64,000 bases of DNA, taken from NCBI RefSeq assembly GCF_030867145.1, contig NC_134414.1, positions 70,190,814 through 70,254,813 on the forward strand, given 5' to 3'. Made by a program: the position numbers and the translations under genes. Under the pieces are notes generated by a model. It did not search any database. It was not told where the DNA came from and saw only the letters and a list, made by a program, of their open reading frames with translations. Positions 25,226-37,574 of the stretch are shown in pieces. Positions within the stretch are counted from its first letter, which is position 1. Every line of letters starts with the position of its first letter. This DNA comes from Opisthocomus hoazin (lineage: Eukaryota; Chordata; Aves; Opisthocomiformes; Opisthocomidae).

Positions 25226-26512
25226 GTGCACCTGAACCACAGTTTTGATATCAAGGTCAAGAAAAAAATTGAAGCCCTACCTCAAACGACTTGTAATGTC
25301 TTTGCAAATGTAAGTACATACTTATTTTTAAGGAATGAAATGAACCAGTCTCTTAATTTATTCATCCAGAACTGAATCAGTAGATTGACTTTTAGATTAA
25401 TAGGCTAATGTTTAAATGACAAAAGGTAGGTGAAAAGAATTTCACTGTAACTGATGTTTGGTTCAACACTTCTTTTCTTTCGTATTCAGTAGAAAAAAAG
25501 GCTGAGATTAGGTGGGTGGCTTTGAAGGCAGGGATGTTCCAGGGACAACAGGGTGTAGCGCAAAAGGTGCTGAATGGTCAGAGGGAAAATTCAACAGATT
25601 TAAGAGGCACTTTTGTATCCTGCAAATAATCTAATGTGGACTGTGCATAAACTGGATTTATTTGGATACCAGTATCTCAGTCAGATGTCATAGCTTTTCT
25701 CTAGCCAACTAAACACAGCTCAGAAATATGTAACTGTAGTACAGACAAGTTTCTGGTGCTGACTCCCACATCCTATATGTGTCCTTTATTCTTCCATCTG
25801 TCCTGGTAACAAAAACACGGCATCTGAACTCATTCCCTGCTTTTGGTCATTAGTTTTATTTAGGGAAAATAATGTACAGGCCATTACTTTTCAGTGCAAA
25901 GTTTCTGAAATATTTGCCAGTGCCAATGCCTAACCCTACTGCAAGACTTCTCCTTTTGTATTTACCTTATCTCCCACTCCTTGAAATCACCTGTGGAGTC
26001 CCAGAGATGCTCAGAATATGGGCAGAAAACCAGAAATTTAGGGAGTTCCTCTCTTTCTTCCCATAATCAGCAGCTTAGGGACTTGCTGAGCTAAAGGTTG
26101 CACCCTTACCACCATATGCAACAGCATCTGACCTCCATTAGCTTTTCTATTTCCTCTCCAACAGTTTGTCTTTGAACCCCACATTTATTCTCTGTTCTTT
26201 TTTCTCTGTCGTCAAATATATCCCTGTCTTCACTTTCAAGGGCCTTCCTAGCATGTTTGCACTGTGTTGTTATCCCTTGTTCTCTAGAAGATACTGATTC
26301 CAGCCACCAGCTAGCCATTTGTTGCATTTCTTGATGCATCCTTTTCACACATGGGAGAGTGCCCTAAACGTTTATGCAGTGAATGCGTTGTGCTTTTCAA
26401 AGCTTTCCAGTAACAATCTTGAAACTCATATCTCATATGCTGCAGGTGTGCTGGAAGTACTGTCACTCCCATGCTGACCAGTAACGCCTTCTTGATTCTC
26501 TGCATTTTCCTG
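25226..26512. other. Spacer between two CR1 copies, nothing recognised
   Basis: The spacer holds no exon or repeat that I can recognise. Confidence 0.55.
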
Positions 26513-26830
26513 TCATAGAACCACAGAATCATAGAGTAGTTCGGGTTGGAAGGGACCTTTAGAGGTCATCTAGCCCAAACCACCTGCTGTGAGCGGGGAC
26601 ATCTTCAACCAGACCAGGTTGCTCAGAGCCCCGTCCAACCTGGCCTTGAATGTTTCCAGGGATGGACCCTCCACCATCTCTCTGGGCAACCTGTGCCAAT
26701 GTTTCACCACACTCAGCGTAAAAAATTTCTTCCTTACATCCAGTCTAAATCTACCCTCCCTTAGTTTAAAACTATTACTCCTTGTCCTATTGCAACAGCC
26801 CCTGCTAAAAAGTTTGTCCCCATCTTTCTT
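26513..26830 (-). mobile_element. CR1 LINE 3' end (minus orientation)
   Basis: It starts CATAGAACCACAGAATCATA and shares almost every base of GGGACATCTTCAACCAGACC and the following 150 bp with the copy at 24.88 kb. The minus-strand translation includes RLDVRKKFFTLSVVKHWH. Both copies are cut at nearly the same point. They could be two insertions of one subfamily, or one insertion plus a local duplication. The surrounding unique DNA does not look duplicated, which favours two insertions. Confidence 0.9.
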
Positions 26831-29800
26831 ATGAACCCCTGTCTGCTCGTTTGTATCCACCCAAGTGCTGTCTCATATACTTGGACTGTAAAGTTTTCTG
26901 GGACTCTGTCCTTTTACAAGCTTAATTCCTAGTGCAATGGGGTCTAGGAAGTACAGTGAGTAGTACTTCTAAGCGTGGCAGGAATGACAGACAAGGATTC
27001 TGAGAAAAACCAGCATTTCTCACTCTTCTTCCAGTACTGCAGTGCGTGTATTTGACAAGCTTTTTGGTGTGTGAGTAGACAGGAAGGATCACCTCTTCAG
27101 AAGAGTAGGCAAAAATCATCTGCAAGATTTAAACATGGTTTGGATGTGAGGAACTCGAAGGCAAGTTTCAATCTGAAGGTGATCCCTGGGTTATAAATCT
27201 GACTGACATCAGAAGAATTGCACTGTCAATAACGATTACAAAGGGCGTGGGAGAGATGAAATCTTTTGTTGGATAGAAAGCAGAGCACAGTGATGTATAT
27301 GGGTTATGAGAAAGGAATCACTTCTCTTTCAAGCTCTCTTGCTTAAAAGTGAGAAAAGAAGAGAGAAGATCTGTAGCGCCACGACTCACCAGGCTGCCCT
27401 GTGTTTGCATGAACAGTGACGTCAGTCACTTTGCCCATCTGGGGAAAGTATGGGGCTCAGAAGTCCAAAGAAAATTAATCTGGAGGAATCTAATAATAAC
27501 TAATTTAAAGGTGCACTCTTATGTACTGAAGGTGATCCTGCAGTCCCTGAAATCCAGCACTGGCAGCTACTGTTTTTGTGGACAAACATTTCTGTGGCAC
27601 ACTGCCAAAGGACAGTGAGAGTCTTTCAGAGGCAGATTTTTGCCCACAGCAGATGGAAGTAACAGCCTTTAGTTGCAAACAGAAGCCTAACAACAGCAAG
27701 AAAGGACATGACTGTGTAGGAACAGTGGCACAGGCACAGCTGATGATGCCTTTAAGGCAGTTCTGTATCAGGAATGCCTTGCAAAGGGAATGTGCAATGA
27801 GCAGCGAGGGACCAAGAACCTTCTCACGAAGTGCAAGTCAATTATCTATGCATCTATCCTCTTAACGTTAGCCGATGATATCTGTTCTTAATATCCACTG
27901 TTAAGTATTCATGTGTTCACACATCTTATGTTGAACTGCATGAACATACTGTATTTCCAGAAATGCTCACGTTCTACTGTGAAAATCCAGCAGTAGTTAA
28001 ATTCATGTAATCCTTGTGCAATATACCAAAAAGACTTGTAACCTTGTTAGTGAACTCTGCAAAGAAAGAGGTAACAATGAGCTCTGATAATGTCTTTGTG
28101 GGTCTGTTTGGTCTTTTTCTCTTTTTTCACCTTTTAGGTTGAGAAGAGAGTAAGATAAAAGAGAAACACATGAGGAAAGTGCCTGTTCTCTTGCAAATGA
28201 GTGCGCTATAGGTTATAATGCTGGAGCTATAAAATTTGTTTCTAGCTTCCCTATATGATATGTATACACGCCATACCTATAAAGCACCAGGGCTGTCACG
28301 CCCTTGGTGTCACGCTCTTGGGCTTCTCAGGAGAAGCTGATGCCATGTTTACGTCCTTCATGTGTCTACCACGTGAAACAAGCAAGTATACGAGCAGTTT
28401 TGGGATATTCAAGGAGGCTTGCGCTGAAGGATGCATTGCACTCAGCTGTCCCAACCACCTGGCGTGTTTCTGTGCAGGCAAACAGGTTCACAGCTTCCCC
28501 CTGCCCATGCAGTCACCAGAGGGATGTGTGTGGTTCCTCTGGCTGCAGGGAACCCCGCACATCCTCGAGCACCCTAGGCATCTGGGTATGTGCCAAGCAG
28601 ACTTGACAAAGTTTAAGAAGTACCTCAGCAGCAGCAGGAGTGGGTCTTTGACTGACTGTGCTGGTAGGTGTCCAATTTAGGATGAGCTCGGTAGCTCTCC
28701 TGGCCCAGATAACTCTAAGGACTTGATCTCCATTGCTTGAAATGGAAGTTTAGGTATGTGGCTCACAGGCAGTTAGCTACATTTAATAGCTAAATTTAGA
28801 TGTCTACAATCTGGAGCTGAATTACACTCCATATTTCTCATTACAGCTCATGACCTGGCAAAAATACACAGCCACATCTTCTGAAACTCTTTGACCTCCT
28901 TTATTTCCGCTTTTTCCACTACTCTGAAACAGTCCTCACACACCTCCACAATTCGGTCATCTTTGTCCTTTGTCACTTTGACCTCCAATTCTGAGTCTTT
29001 TTACTCACACTGAATAGTCTAAGTGCCTTTTTGTAACAACATGAGACTTTGGAATCCCAGAAAAAGCACAAATTATTATATCTCCAGACTCTGCACACAC
29101 AAGCTGTTCATAGGTTAATGTATCAGCAGGTGCCCTTTGCATCTTTGAGATCCTAGAATCACTGGAGAGTAGTTAAGATTAATCTCATGGCTGGTAAACA
29201 AGTCTGAGAAGCCTTGTGCCCTCAAGAAAATTACTATACTAGTGGGCAACAGGACAAAAACCAGGGAGGGAGAAGGGCATAGAGACAGGGCACCTCCAAA
29301 CAGGGTCAGGAAACACATGCAGAAACACACATTTGCCAGAAGAACTAATGACCTCAAGCATCTGTTTAAACCTGATAAACAGTATTTTTTCCATCAAATA
29401 TTTACCATCATGATCTTACTCAGTAATGTTTTTGTCTTTAAATAACGCAATGCTTTTGAAAGGTGACCGAGTCACTTGTGTAATCACAATGAATTGCAAC
29501 AGGTCAGCAGCTTTAATAAACTCAGCCCAAGAGGGAGGGAGGGAAGTAGGTCCCCCTTCTGAGAAAGGTCTCAGCCTTGACCCATGGGTATCAGAAGCAT
29601 GGTTAAGCCCAAACCCGCAGCACTTCTTTTTTTTCAGTGACTTTGATAAAACTGCTTTTGAACCTGATAAACACAAGGTGGATTACGACTGTGTGCACAG
29701 CTGCAAATGAAAAGCATCGCATTTTCTATCAAAAGAACAGCATTCAGTTTGCCTGTTTTCCTAACCACTAAAATCCTGTCTGCTCTGAAGCATTAAGAAA

Positions 29801-32800
29801 GAGCTCTTCCAGAAAAAAGACAGGAGTGATTTGTTTTTTCTTCCCAATGCTTTCCTTCCCCATTACACAGTTTCTTTGAAGAGAGACAGTTTTGAAAGCT
29901 TGAGCAGAAGGAACAGCCTGTTAAATCCTTTTTAGGCTGCTACAACCTTAAAATGTGCTGCCTTGGTTGCCAGAATAGAGGCAGGACCAGTTACCAGAGG
30001 CCTCAGGGAGGTGACTTTTTGTCTATGCAAGGGAAATCTTTCTGCTTCTTGTGACAGATGAACTGATAAGTGGCTGGATGGGGACTGCGAGCGACAGCAA
30101 AGGAAGGTGGACGCTTGCCATGCCAATATATCTCAAAGACCAGATGGAGTTCTACTGAGCAAAATGCCTATTTTATTACTCCCTAGGAGCGGATCAAAGA
30201 AGTTCAGCGATAATCTGGTTTATGTACGGTGGGAGGAAGCCTTCATGGCCACTTGGAAGGCAGTGCCTTGAAAGACTTTTTTACAGCAGGTAACTCGCCA
30301 GCTGACAGCTGGGCTGCAGGCGGCTTACAGGCTGCTTCTGTGGTCCTCTGCCGTCACCTGCAGAAACTGCCCATCTGTGGCACATGTGTGCACGTGTGGA
30401 AGTGCACAGCAATCCAGTGAAAGTGTGTGAGGCTTGGCGCCCAGCTTCGGTGGCTGCTCCTCTGCAAGGTGTTGCCTCACACTCGACATCATGCTGGGAC
30501 CCTCTTTGCAAAAGCAGCCACAGAGCCAGGCCCAAATCACGCTCTGCAGTGGGACAGGGTCAGTGGGAAGAGAAAGGATGGGAAGAGTGAGGATGCAAAG
30601 GTTAGGGGAGGCAGCCCAAGGCAGTGGGATGTGTAATTAAATAATGGGAAAGGTAAGAGAAATGTCCTGGGGTCCTTATTTGCAGAGTGGGAGTACCTGA
30701 AGAGGGCTTTTAGCACTATTCCTTTTAGCCTTCCTCTCCCTGCGTGGTGTTGAAGGGGTGGTTTACCACGACAGGAAATCAGCCAACGCTGCAGGCTGAA
30801 GATGATACACAATAGCATTGCCCACTCACTTCAGCTCTGCATCCCTAGCTGAGGTTTGGCCTGAGCATCCCTAGACACTCCAGCTCATTATCACTCTGCC
30901 ACCCGCTCCCCCCACCACGACACCAAGGGTTGGTGTGGTTAGTCCTTGCTAAGGTGTCTGGGTTTTGCTGCACACCCCTCCTCTTTTACTCCCACCAGGG
31001 TCCTGCCTGGGTGGATTTTGGCGAAGCGCAGGCTGTGTCTGCCTTACTACGAGCAGCGGGAGCCACTTCTTGCGCAGGGAGAGTGGGAGCAGAAGGCCAC
31101 TGAGGACAGCCTCAGCGGGTGGCAGGGGGAGGCTGAAGGCAGCTGGCACTGGGTGCTGAGCTGCAGTGTGGCCAGCAAGGAACAGGGCCAAAGATGGGCA
31201 GGGGCCAAGTAAGATGAAAGGCTCTGGAGCTGGGGAGCAGCAGTGGGGTGGCCTCAGGGCAGTGAGACTTTCCCCTAACTGCACGGGCACATGGAGACCT
31301 CTCCCCTTCACTCACCAAGAGTTTCATGTTACTTTAACCTGTGAATGAGACCCAGGTTTGGTGGAAGACCCAGCGGGGGAGCAGAGTGCAGGAGGGGCGG
31401 GTTGGTACGGAGCGGGGACCCTGGCATGGGCTGCCTCAACTCTTCTAAAGCGTAGCTAGAGGTGACAGCAAGAGCTCGGGGCAGAAGGGCTACTGGCTCC
31501 CCTTCCTGCCCAGCCACAGGGGTCCCCTTTCTCGACCCCTGCTGTTTGGCAGCTGTAGAACCATCTGCCAACACTCTCCTTCCCGCACACACCCCCAAAA
31601 TTCCCATCCCTCCTGATCCTTGCTGCTCCTTCATTAACTGTTCTTCACGAAAACGTGCTATCAGGAGAACAGGATTCATTGAGGTGGCACGCCTATCTGG
31701 AGAAGGTGTTAACAGTAACAAAGGACAGATAATGGAAATGTGGTTTTGAAAAGTTTATTTTACTTCACACGAAAGGACAAGCTTCTCTGTGGAAAACCAT
31801 TGGCCAAATGAAGTAATTTTATATTGCCATAGGTTTTTTGGGGCTTGTCTGTCAAAAATAGGTACGATTTTATCTATCACGATAGAACTAAAGCAATACA
31901 ATTTCCCTGCTATCTCAAATTCTTAACATGTCTACAGTTATATCTGTATAAATGTACTTTATAGTGGGATAGCTGCTCCCGTGCAGCAAGGAAAATCATC
32001 ATTCCGATGTGCCATCTTTATAACAACATAGTTATATCCACCCTCTTACCCTATTTTGGCTTTTATTTTTAAACGACCTTCTCCTCCCCCGATGGGATTA
32101 ATTACACCAGTAAAACTTGCAGAGCTGGCCTTGGCATGAAGAAAATGAATTGTTGCTGCCCATACACTTTACACAGCTGTGGCAGCAACAGGAAGAAATA
32201 ATACACACGCATATATGCTGACTTTCAAGTGGAGGATGCTGTAATCAAACTCGGGTTATGTGTGTTAAATTTTAACACCTGTATATTGAAGAGCAGGCAT
32301 ATTAAGGACAGGAGTATATTTTCCATATATGAGATCTCAGGAATATGTAACTGGAACAGCTCTCACAAGCAGGAAAGAGAACTACAGCTTTTTCTTTTGG
32401 GCAACAAGACTATGCACAACTCCAGAAGCAACTGGAGGCAAAGACATCCCCTGTGGTGTTACAGCAATCTGAGACTGACTACAAATGCAAGGCTCAGGGG
32501 GCTGCGGGGAAAGCAACTACAAAGTCTCGAGAAAAACCTGGGGACACAACTACTAAAGTTGGATCTGTGAGATGACTAGCAACATATTACAGAAAAAAAT
32601 AAAGGAAGTGGGGTACCTGAAAGGGGAACCTTTCAGCTTTCAAATCCCTTTGTGGATATAGCATGTAGTCTTCTTCCAGCAGTCATGTTCAGTATGCACT
32701 ATGTGTTTCCGACACTGAACTGAACTGTGTTACTTACGGTAAAAACAATTTATCCTTTACAAACCCATCCATCATTCTGAGCATCTGTGTCTCTCTTGAA

Positions 32801-35800
32801 TGCACATAAAGCTGAGTTTTGAGCATCAGGTTGACTTTTGTGTATGTACAATAGATACGACAATACCCAGGCAAAGCATCCAGACTCAGCTACAACATAA
32901 CTAAAATCAAATATCATGTAGCTATTGGACAGTAAAAAAGTGATATAAATGAGTAGTATATTTCATAATAATAACAGTGTTCTAAATTGTGTAAGTTAAT
33001 GGATTTGGCAGATGTTACCTTCTGCCACCAAAGGACAGAGCAAAAGCAGTTTTATGGAAAACTGTGTAACTCCACAGTATTCACTTTCTTAGAGTTCTCA
33101 TTATTCTCCATTGGAAAAGAGAACACTTGTTTTAACTTTTTGGATGTTGCTTAACAGGTATGCAGGTTTATATATGTTTGTTTGCACTAGATACCAGGAA
33201 CTTGTTTGAAGAAATAGGGTGAGCACAAAAAACCTTCTTCACGTCTACTGCAGTACACAGATCACTCTTATCACCTGCTCTAAGAAGAGGACTAAACAGA
33301 AACATTCGCTTTATAGTTTCCTTGATATCTGCTTTTTTTCCACCATTAACACTAAGCAAAAAGAACAAAATCTTACTATTCACTTTGGATAAAACAAAAA
33401 TATCTAGTGAAGCATGGGGCTTGACAAATACTACTATACTGAATATGTCTAGAAGTGATAGTACCTGTACTGCCCTGGTAAAAATAGAAGGAATTACAGA
33501 AGCTGTAGGGGCTAACTTGTTACACAGTACTTAATCAGGTGTGGGTATATTCTTCTCATTTACAGTCTCCTTTCCCTTCTTCAGCCCATGTGACATTCCT
33601 GTTTAGTAAACTTCACAGGTAAACCAAAGCATGTTGATGTGTTTTTGTAATGGCTTGTTGTTAATTGCTTGCTGCTGTCTTTTCTCTTGAATATAAAAAT
33701 GCACAGAAATGTAGTGACAGGAATAATTATTATAGCTTTAGGTCTTCTTCTGTTTTTAGTTTCTTTACAGCCTAGGTAGACATCAAAACAAATAAACAAA
33801 AATTTACACCATATAAACCCACATTTTCTCCTGTACTAAGAGAAACATAATATTTGTTGTAAAACATGCTCATTCCACTCACTTTAATAGCAGTAAATAG
33901 CACTGCTAATAATGTCTGCAGGATTGGCCCCCTTTTTATCTTAACCCGTATATCATTAGTACTGCCTTCTCTATTACCACTATAAATTCTAACTCCACAG
34001 TTTAGCCAGGTAAACATTAAAATGAAATGAAGACTTTCCACTTTTTCATCTTTTGCATGATGAAAAGTGCTTCCAGATTCCCATTTTAACAACAAAGAAA
34101 TCTTTGGTCATCTTTTACGGGTAGTTTCAATTAAAAATACTTATACTGCTGAGTTCTTCCATTCACTCACTCCACACGAATGCTTAAACCCTCCTCTTGC
34201 AGTTATTAAGATGGATAAGTTTATAATATTTATGGTATTAAATGGTGATTCCAGTACAGGCTGACAATTAATTGAGTGGAGAGAACGCAACCAAAGGATG
34301 TTGCAAGCTCTGCTATTGCCACCTGCTGTCCACCTTCGCCTTGGAACGGCTTGGGTACGCAGGGTTGCACAAGTTACCAAATGGATGGCAAGGACGCAGA
34401 CTTATGCGCTGAGTGAGTACAGAGCAATCAGAAGTAAAAAGCAAAAACATTGCAAACAAAGATTCAGCAGGAACCTGCAGAAGAAACCACAAAATGGTCC
34501 AGAGCGGTCACTATTTTGGGGTCTCTGCCTAGGGACATCCTAGCTTACAGCCCACGCCTCACCCTAGCCGTATATAAACATTCTGTTCCCAGCAAGCGTC
34601 AGCTGCCACCTCCTGCTAAGTCAAACCTCCAAGCTCTGGCCTGCGCTGACAGCAGCACGATGTTCTCGGGTCGGCCATTGATGGCTAGCCTGTCTTTGTG
34701 TAGCAGGGGAGGAATACGTGGCAGTAATTATTCCACTAATGAGGAGGATATGTTGTGGTGACAGTGCAGCTAGAACAGGGTTCAAATGCTGGAGCTGAAG
34801 GCTGATATCAAGACCTAGAGAAGGAGGGGCAAGACTCTGAGAAAGAGGTAGGAGCCAGCAGCAGAGCAACAAGCAACGAAGCTGGAAAGATTTTGCCCAA
34901 AGCCCAATAGGCAATTCTGCACAATTATTCCCTCCCTCCACGTTACAAGCAGGACAAGCAGACAGACAAGCAGACAAAGTGACAGGACCGTCAGAACAGG
35001 AAGCTTGGTAAAAAGTGCACAGCACAGTATAGACCTAAAGAAATAAATGCCTCTTGCAGTTGCTTTTTCTCTATGATGGGCACGTGAACTTTTGACTCGC
35101 ACACCTTTTCCCTTCCGTAATTCTTTAAAAGGCCTTTTTTCCCGCCTCATCCCCTGGTTGAGTAACGTCGCTGATGCTGGGCTCAGAGATGGCACTAGCA
35201 GTTACGGATTTATGCTGTACATGGTGTGGAGATGGCAGCCAGCACCATACCAAAAGAAGGTAACCGGAGTTAGATGCAGAGCAGTAGAATGTTTGAGGAG
35301 CGGCAATGTGTTTTGCTGAAAGTTTTTACACTCACGTTGGCTAACAGTAGCAGCAAGACGGTTTTAGTTGGTGTCAAGGTTGTGCACAACCGGAACAGCT
35401 TTGGCATAGAGGAAGCCCACCGATACCTTCAGGTTTTCTTCCATACATGAATTGAGAATTGGGTCCCAGAAACTTCACTGATTCCACAAGCGACTTCTGA
35501 GGGTTCTGCAGCATCAGGAGAACTTGCTTCCATCTCTGCTAGAAAGGAAACCAGAGAACCCAGCGAAAAACATTACAATTATATCTTTCTTCCTCGCTCT
35601 GGTTGGGCACAAGACATGTTTTTTGATGGTGCCAGAGACACTTGACAGGATGAAACAAACATCCGCCTTGTTCTGTCCCCTCTCTCTTCCAGACATCAAA
35701 TCAGTGCTGGAGTCACAGGAAATTTATGCGCTCTTTATCCTTCCAGCTGGAATCAAAACAGGAGTGTAAGAAATGTGCTGTTCAACAACCCAATAACCTT

Positions 35801-36591
35801 ATTTTCTGCCTTAAAAACTCATGCAAAAACTAAACGTGATTGACCGTTGAATTTGTCTTTCAGATTGCCACACAGCCAGATAACCAAAGGGTCAAAAGCA
35901 TTTCTTGTGCTGACTGAACACGGGGCAGGTTTTACCAGCCCGCTATTGCCTTTAAAATCTCACCAGGTACCAGGACCTACAGCAGAGTGACTTTTCAATA
36001 AATCAGTTAATACCCGACAGTGAACTTGCCAGGCACCCAAGTTCCTGCGCCGGCTCCCGGGTTACTGTTCAACCTGGGTTACCGAAAGCGCAGGCTGCCT
36101 GTCATGCAGCTTGCAGGCAGTGTGGCTGTTCCCAGCGACGCCTCCGAAGCTGAAGGGCGCAAATCTCTCCTGCCTGGGTCTGGTCCAGGTAAAGCCGGCA
36201 GGTCTGTTCGACCACGGCTTGTACAGAACACACAAATGCTGTCCGTCTTCGCCCTTTCAAAACATCACATAGCTGAAACATTAACATTTTACTGCTGCAG
36301 TTAGGCCAGAAGCTTTTATGAGCTAATAATGACACTCCTATTAGAAATACCCAGGAGCCCAGAGCAAAAATTACAGCTGTTCTGAGCTTCAGTGTTTCAG
36401 ATTTCTCATGTGTATAACCGCGTTAGTTGTTCCTGGGTGACACTGTATTTTGATTTATTGTCTAGGTTACGTAGGCACCGTAGGACCAGAGGTGAACATC
36501 AGCTGGTCTTGCCAGCAGCTCTGGTGCGGTTTAGAGTAAAAGAAAATGTTACAAGAATACTGCTCTAGAATGACGTATCTGAGCTAGGAAA
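26831..36591. other. Intergenic DNA upstream of the NAXD locus
   Basis: No supported coding exon was found. GC-richer blocks near 28.3-28.7 and 30.2-31.7 kb give overlapping frames on both strands, which suggests composition and not coding. A TATA box with a short open frame lies at 34571-34761 (separate entry). Confidence 0.5.
34571..34578 (+). promoter_or_regulatory. Candidate TATA box
   Basis: TATATAAA is a full consensus TATA box. About 82 bp downstream an ATG at 34660-34662 (context GCACGATGT) opens 33 codons, beginning MFSGRPLMAS and ending with TGA at 34759-34761. I do not recognise the peptide, and no CpG island or clear donor supports a gene. It may be a promoter of a non-coding RNA or of an unrecognised LTR, or chance. 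Confidence 0.2.
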
Positions 36592-37104
36592 AGCCTGGAG
36601 TACTGCATCCAGCTCTGGAGCCCCCAACATAAGAAGGACATGGATGTGCTGGAGCAGGCCCAGAGGAGGGCCACGAAGATGATCCGAGGGCTGGAGTACC
36701 TCTCCTATGAGGAAAGGCTGAGGGAGTTGGGGCTGTTCAGGCTGGAGAAGAGAAGGCTCTGGGGTGACCTTACAGCAGCCTTCCAGTACCTGAAGGAGCC
36801 TACAGGAAGCTGGAGAGGGACTTTTCACCAGGGTGTGTAGTGATAGGACAATGGGGAATGGCTGTAAACTGAAAGAGAGCAGATTTATATTAGATATTGG
36901 GAAGAAATGAGGGTGGTGAGGCACTGGAAGAGGTTGCCCAGAGAAGCTGTGGATGCCCCCTCCCTGGCAGTGTTCAAGGCCAGGTTGGATGGAGCTCTGA
37001 GCAACCTGGTCTAGTGGAAGATGTCCCTGCTCATGGCAGGGGGGTTGGAACCAGATGATCTTTAAGGTCCCTTCCCACCCAAACCATTCTATTATTCTAT
37101 AATG
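36592..37104 (+). mobile_element. CR1 LINE 3' end (plus orientation), just upstream of the CpG island
   Basis: The element begins in the end of ORF2, where codons read [18 protein letters not shown] and [17 protein letters not shown]. It continues through the 3' UTR to a tail GGAACCAGATGATCTTTAAG and ATTCTATTATTCTAT. The coding part is interrupted and partly deleted around 36835-36905. The 3' end lies about 400 bp before the first NAXD start, so the element forms the left edge of the CpG island. Confidence 0.92.
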
Positions 37105-37441
37105 AACGGCAGCTGTAAACCGGGGGGCTGCTCAGAGACTCCCAGCCAGGTGAGGGACATGAGGAGCCTTGGAACGCCGGCAGCAACACACGGTAATTCC
37201 TGGGAGCTTCTAACTGCTGCCAGTGAAAGGGGCTGGGAAGGCAGCCCCACAGCGCCGGGCCCGCAGCGGCAGGCAGCCGGCCGAGGCCCGCAGCGGCCCT
37301 GCCCGGCCGGGAGCCGCGGCCGTTACCTCAGCGCTGCCCGCCCGCGCAGGCCCCGCGCCGCCATTGGCTGCCGCCGGGGGGTGCGGGGGAGGCCGCGGGG
37401 AGGCGCGCAGCGGTGCGGCCGGGCGCTCCCGCCCGCGTACG

Positions 37442-37482
37442 TCTGCCCTGCCCTGCCCTGCCCTGCCGTGCCCTGCCCGGCC
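37442..37482. repeat. (CCTGC)n pentanucleotide microsatellite
   Basis: About six to seven CCTGC units, one interrupted (CCGTGC), lie in the CpG island 26 bp before the first NAXD start codon, within the likely 5' UTR or core promoter. The length may vary between individuals. Confidence 0.85.
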
Positions 37483-37507
37483 GGGCGCGGGGCCGGAAGC
37501 CGCGCCG

Positions 37508-37574
37508 ATGAGCTGTGTGCGCCGCCTGCCTGCGCGCTTGGCGGGGGCCGCCGGGAGCCCGGCGCTGCGGCTAG
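37508..37574 (+). CDS. NAXD: NAXD alternative first exon 1a, probable mitochondrial presequence
   Basis: ATG (context CGCCGATGA) opens 22 codons starting [10 protein letters not shown], rich in Arg, Ala and Leu and free of acidic residues, as expected for a mitochondrial targeting peptide. The exon ends CTAG|GTAAGA, a good donor, in phase 1. The spare G completes a Val codon with the first two bases of exon 2, so the frame runs on into [10 protein letters not shown]. Mammalian NAXD is known to have alternative N-termini sending it to mitochondria or the ER, plus a cytosolic form. The position and phase fit the mitochondrial one. The start and the targeting are inferred from sequence only. Confidence 0.8.

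Noticed and set aside
30200..31730. Long overlapping frames on both strands at 30.2-31.7 kb
   Set aside because: Frames of similar length occur on both strands in several phases and none resembles a protein. This is a compositional effect of higher GC.
1..37200. Search for RAB20 or collagen IV exons, the human neighbours on that side of NAXD
   Set aside because: No small-GTPase motif and no Gly-X-Y repeat was seen in any frame. These genes must lie outside or be absent from the window.
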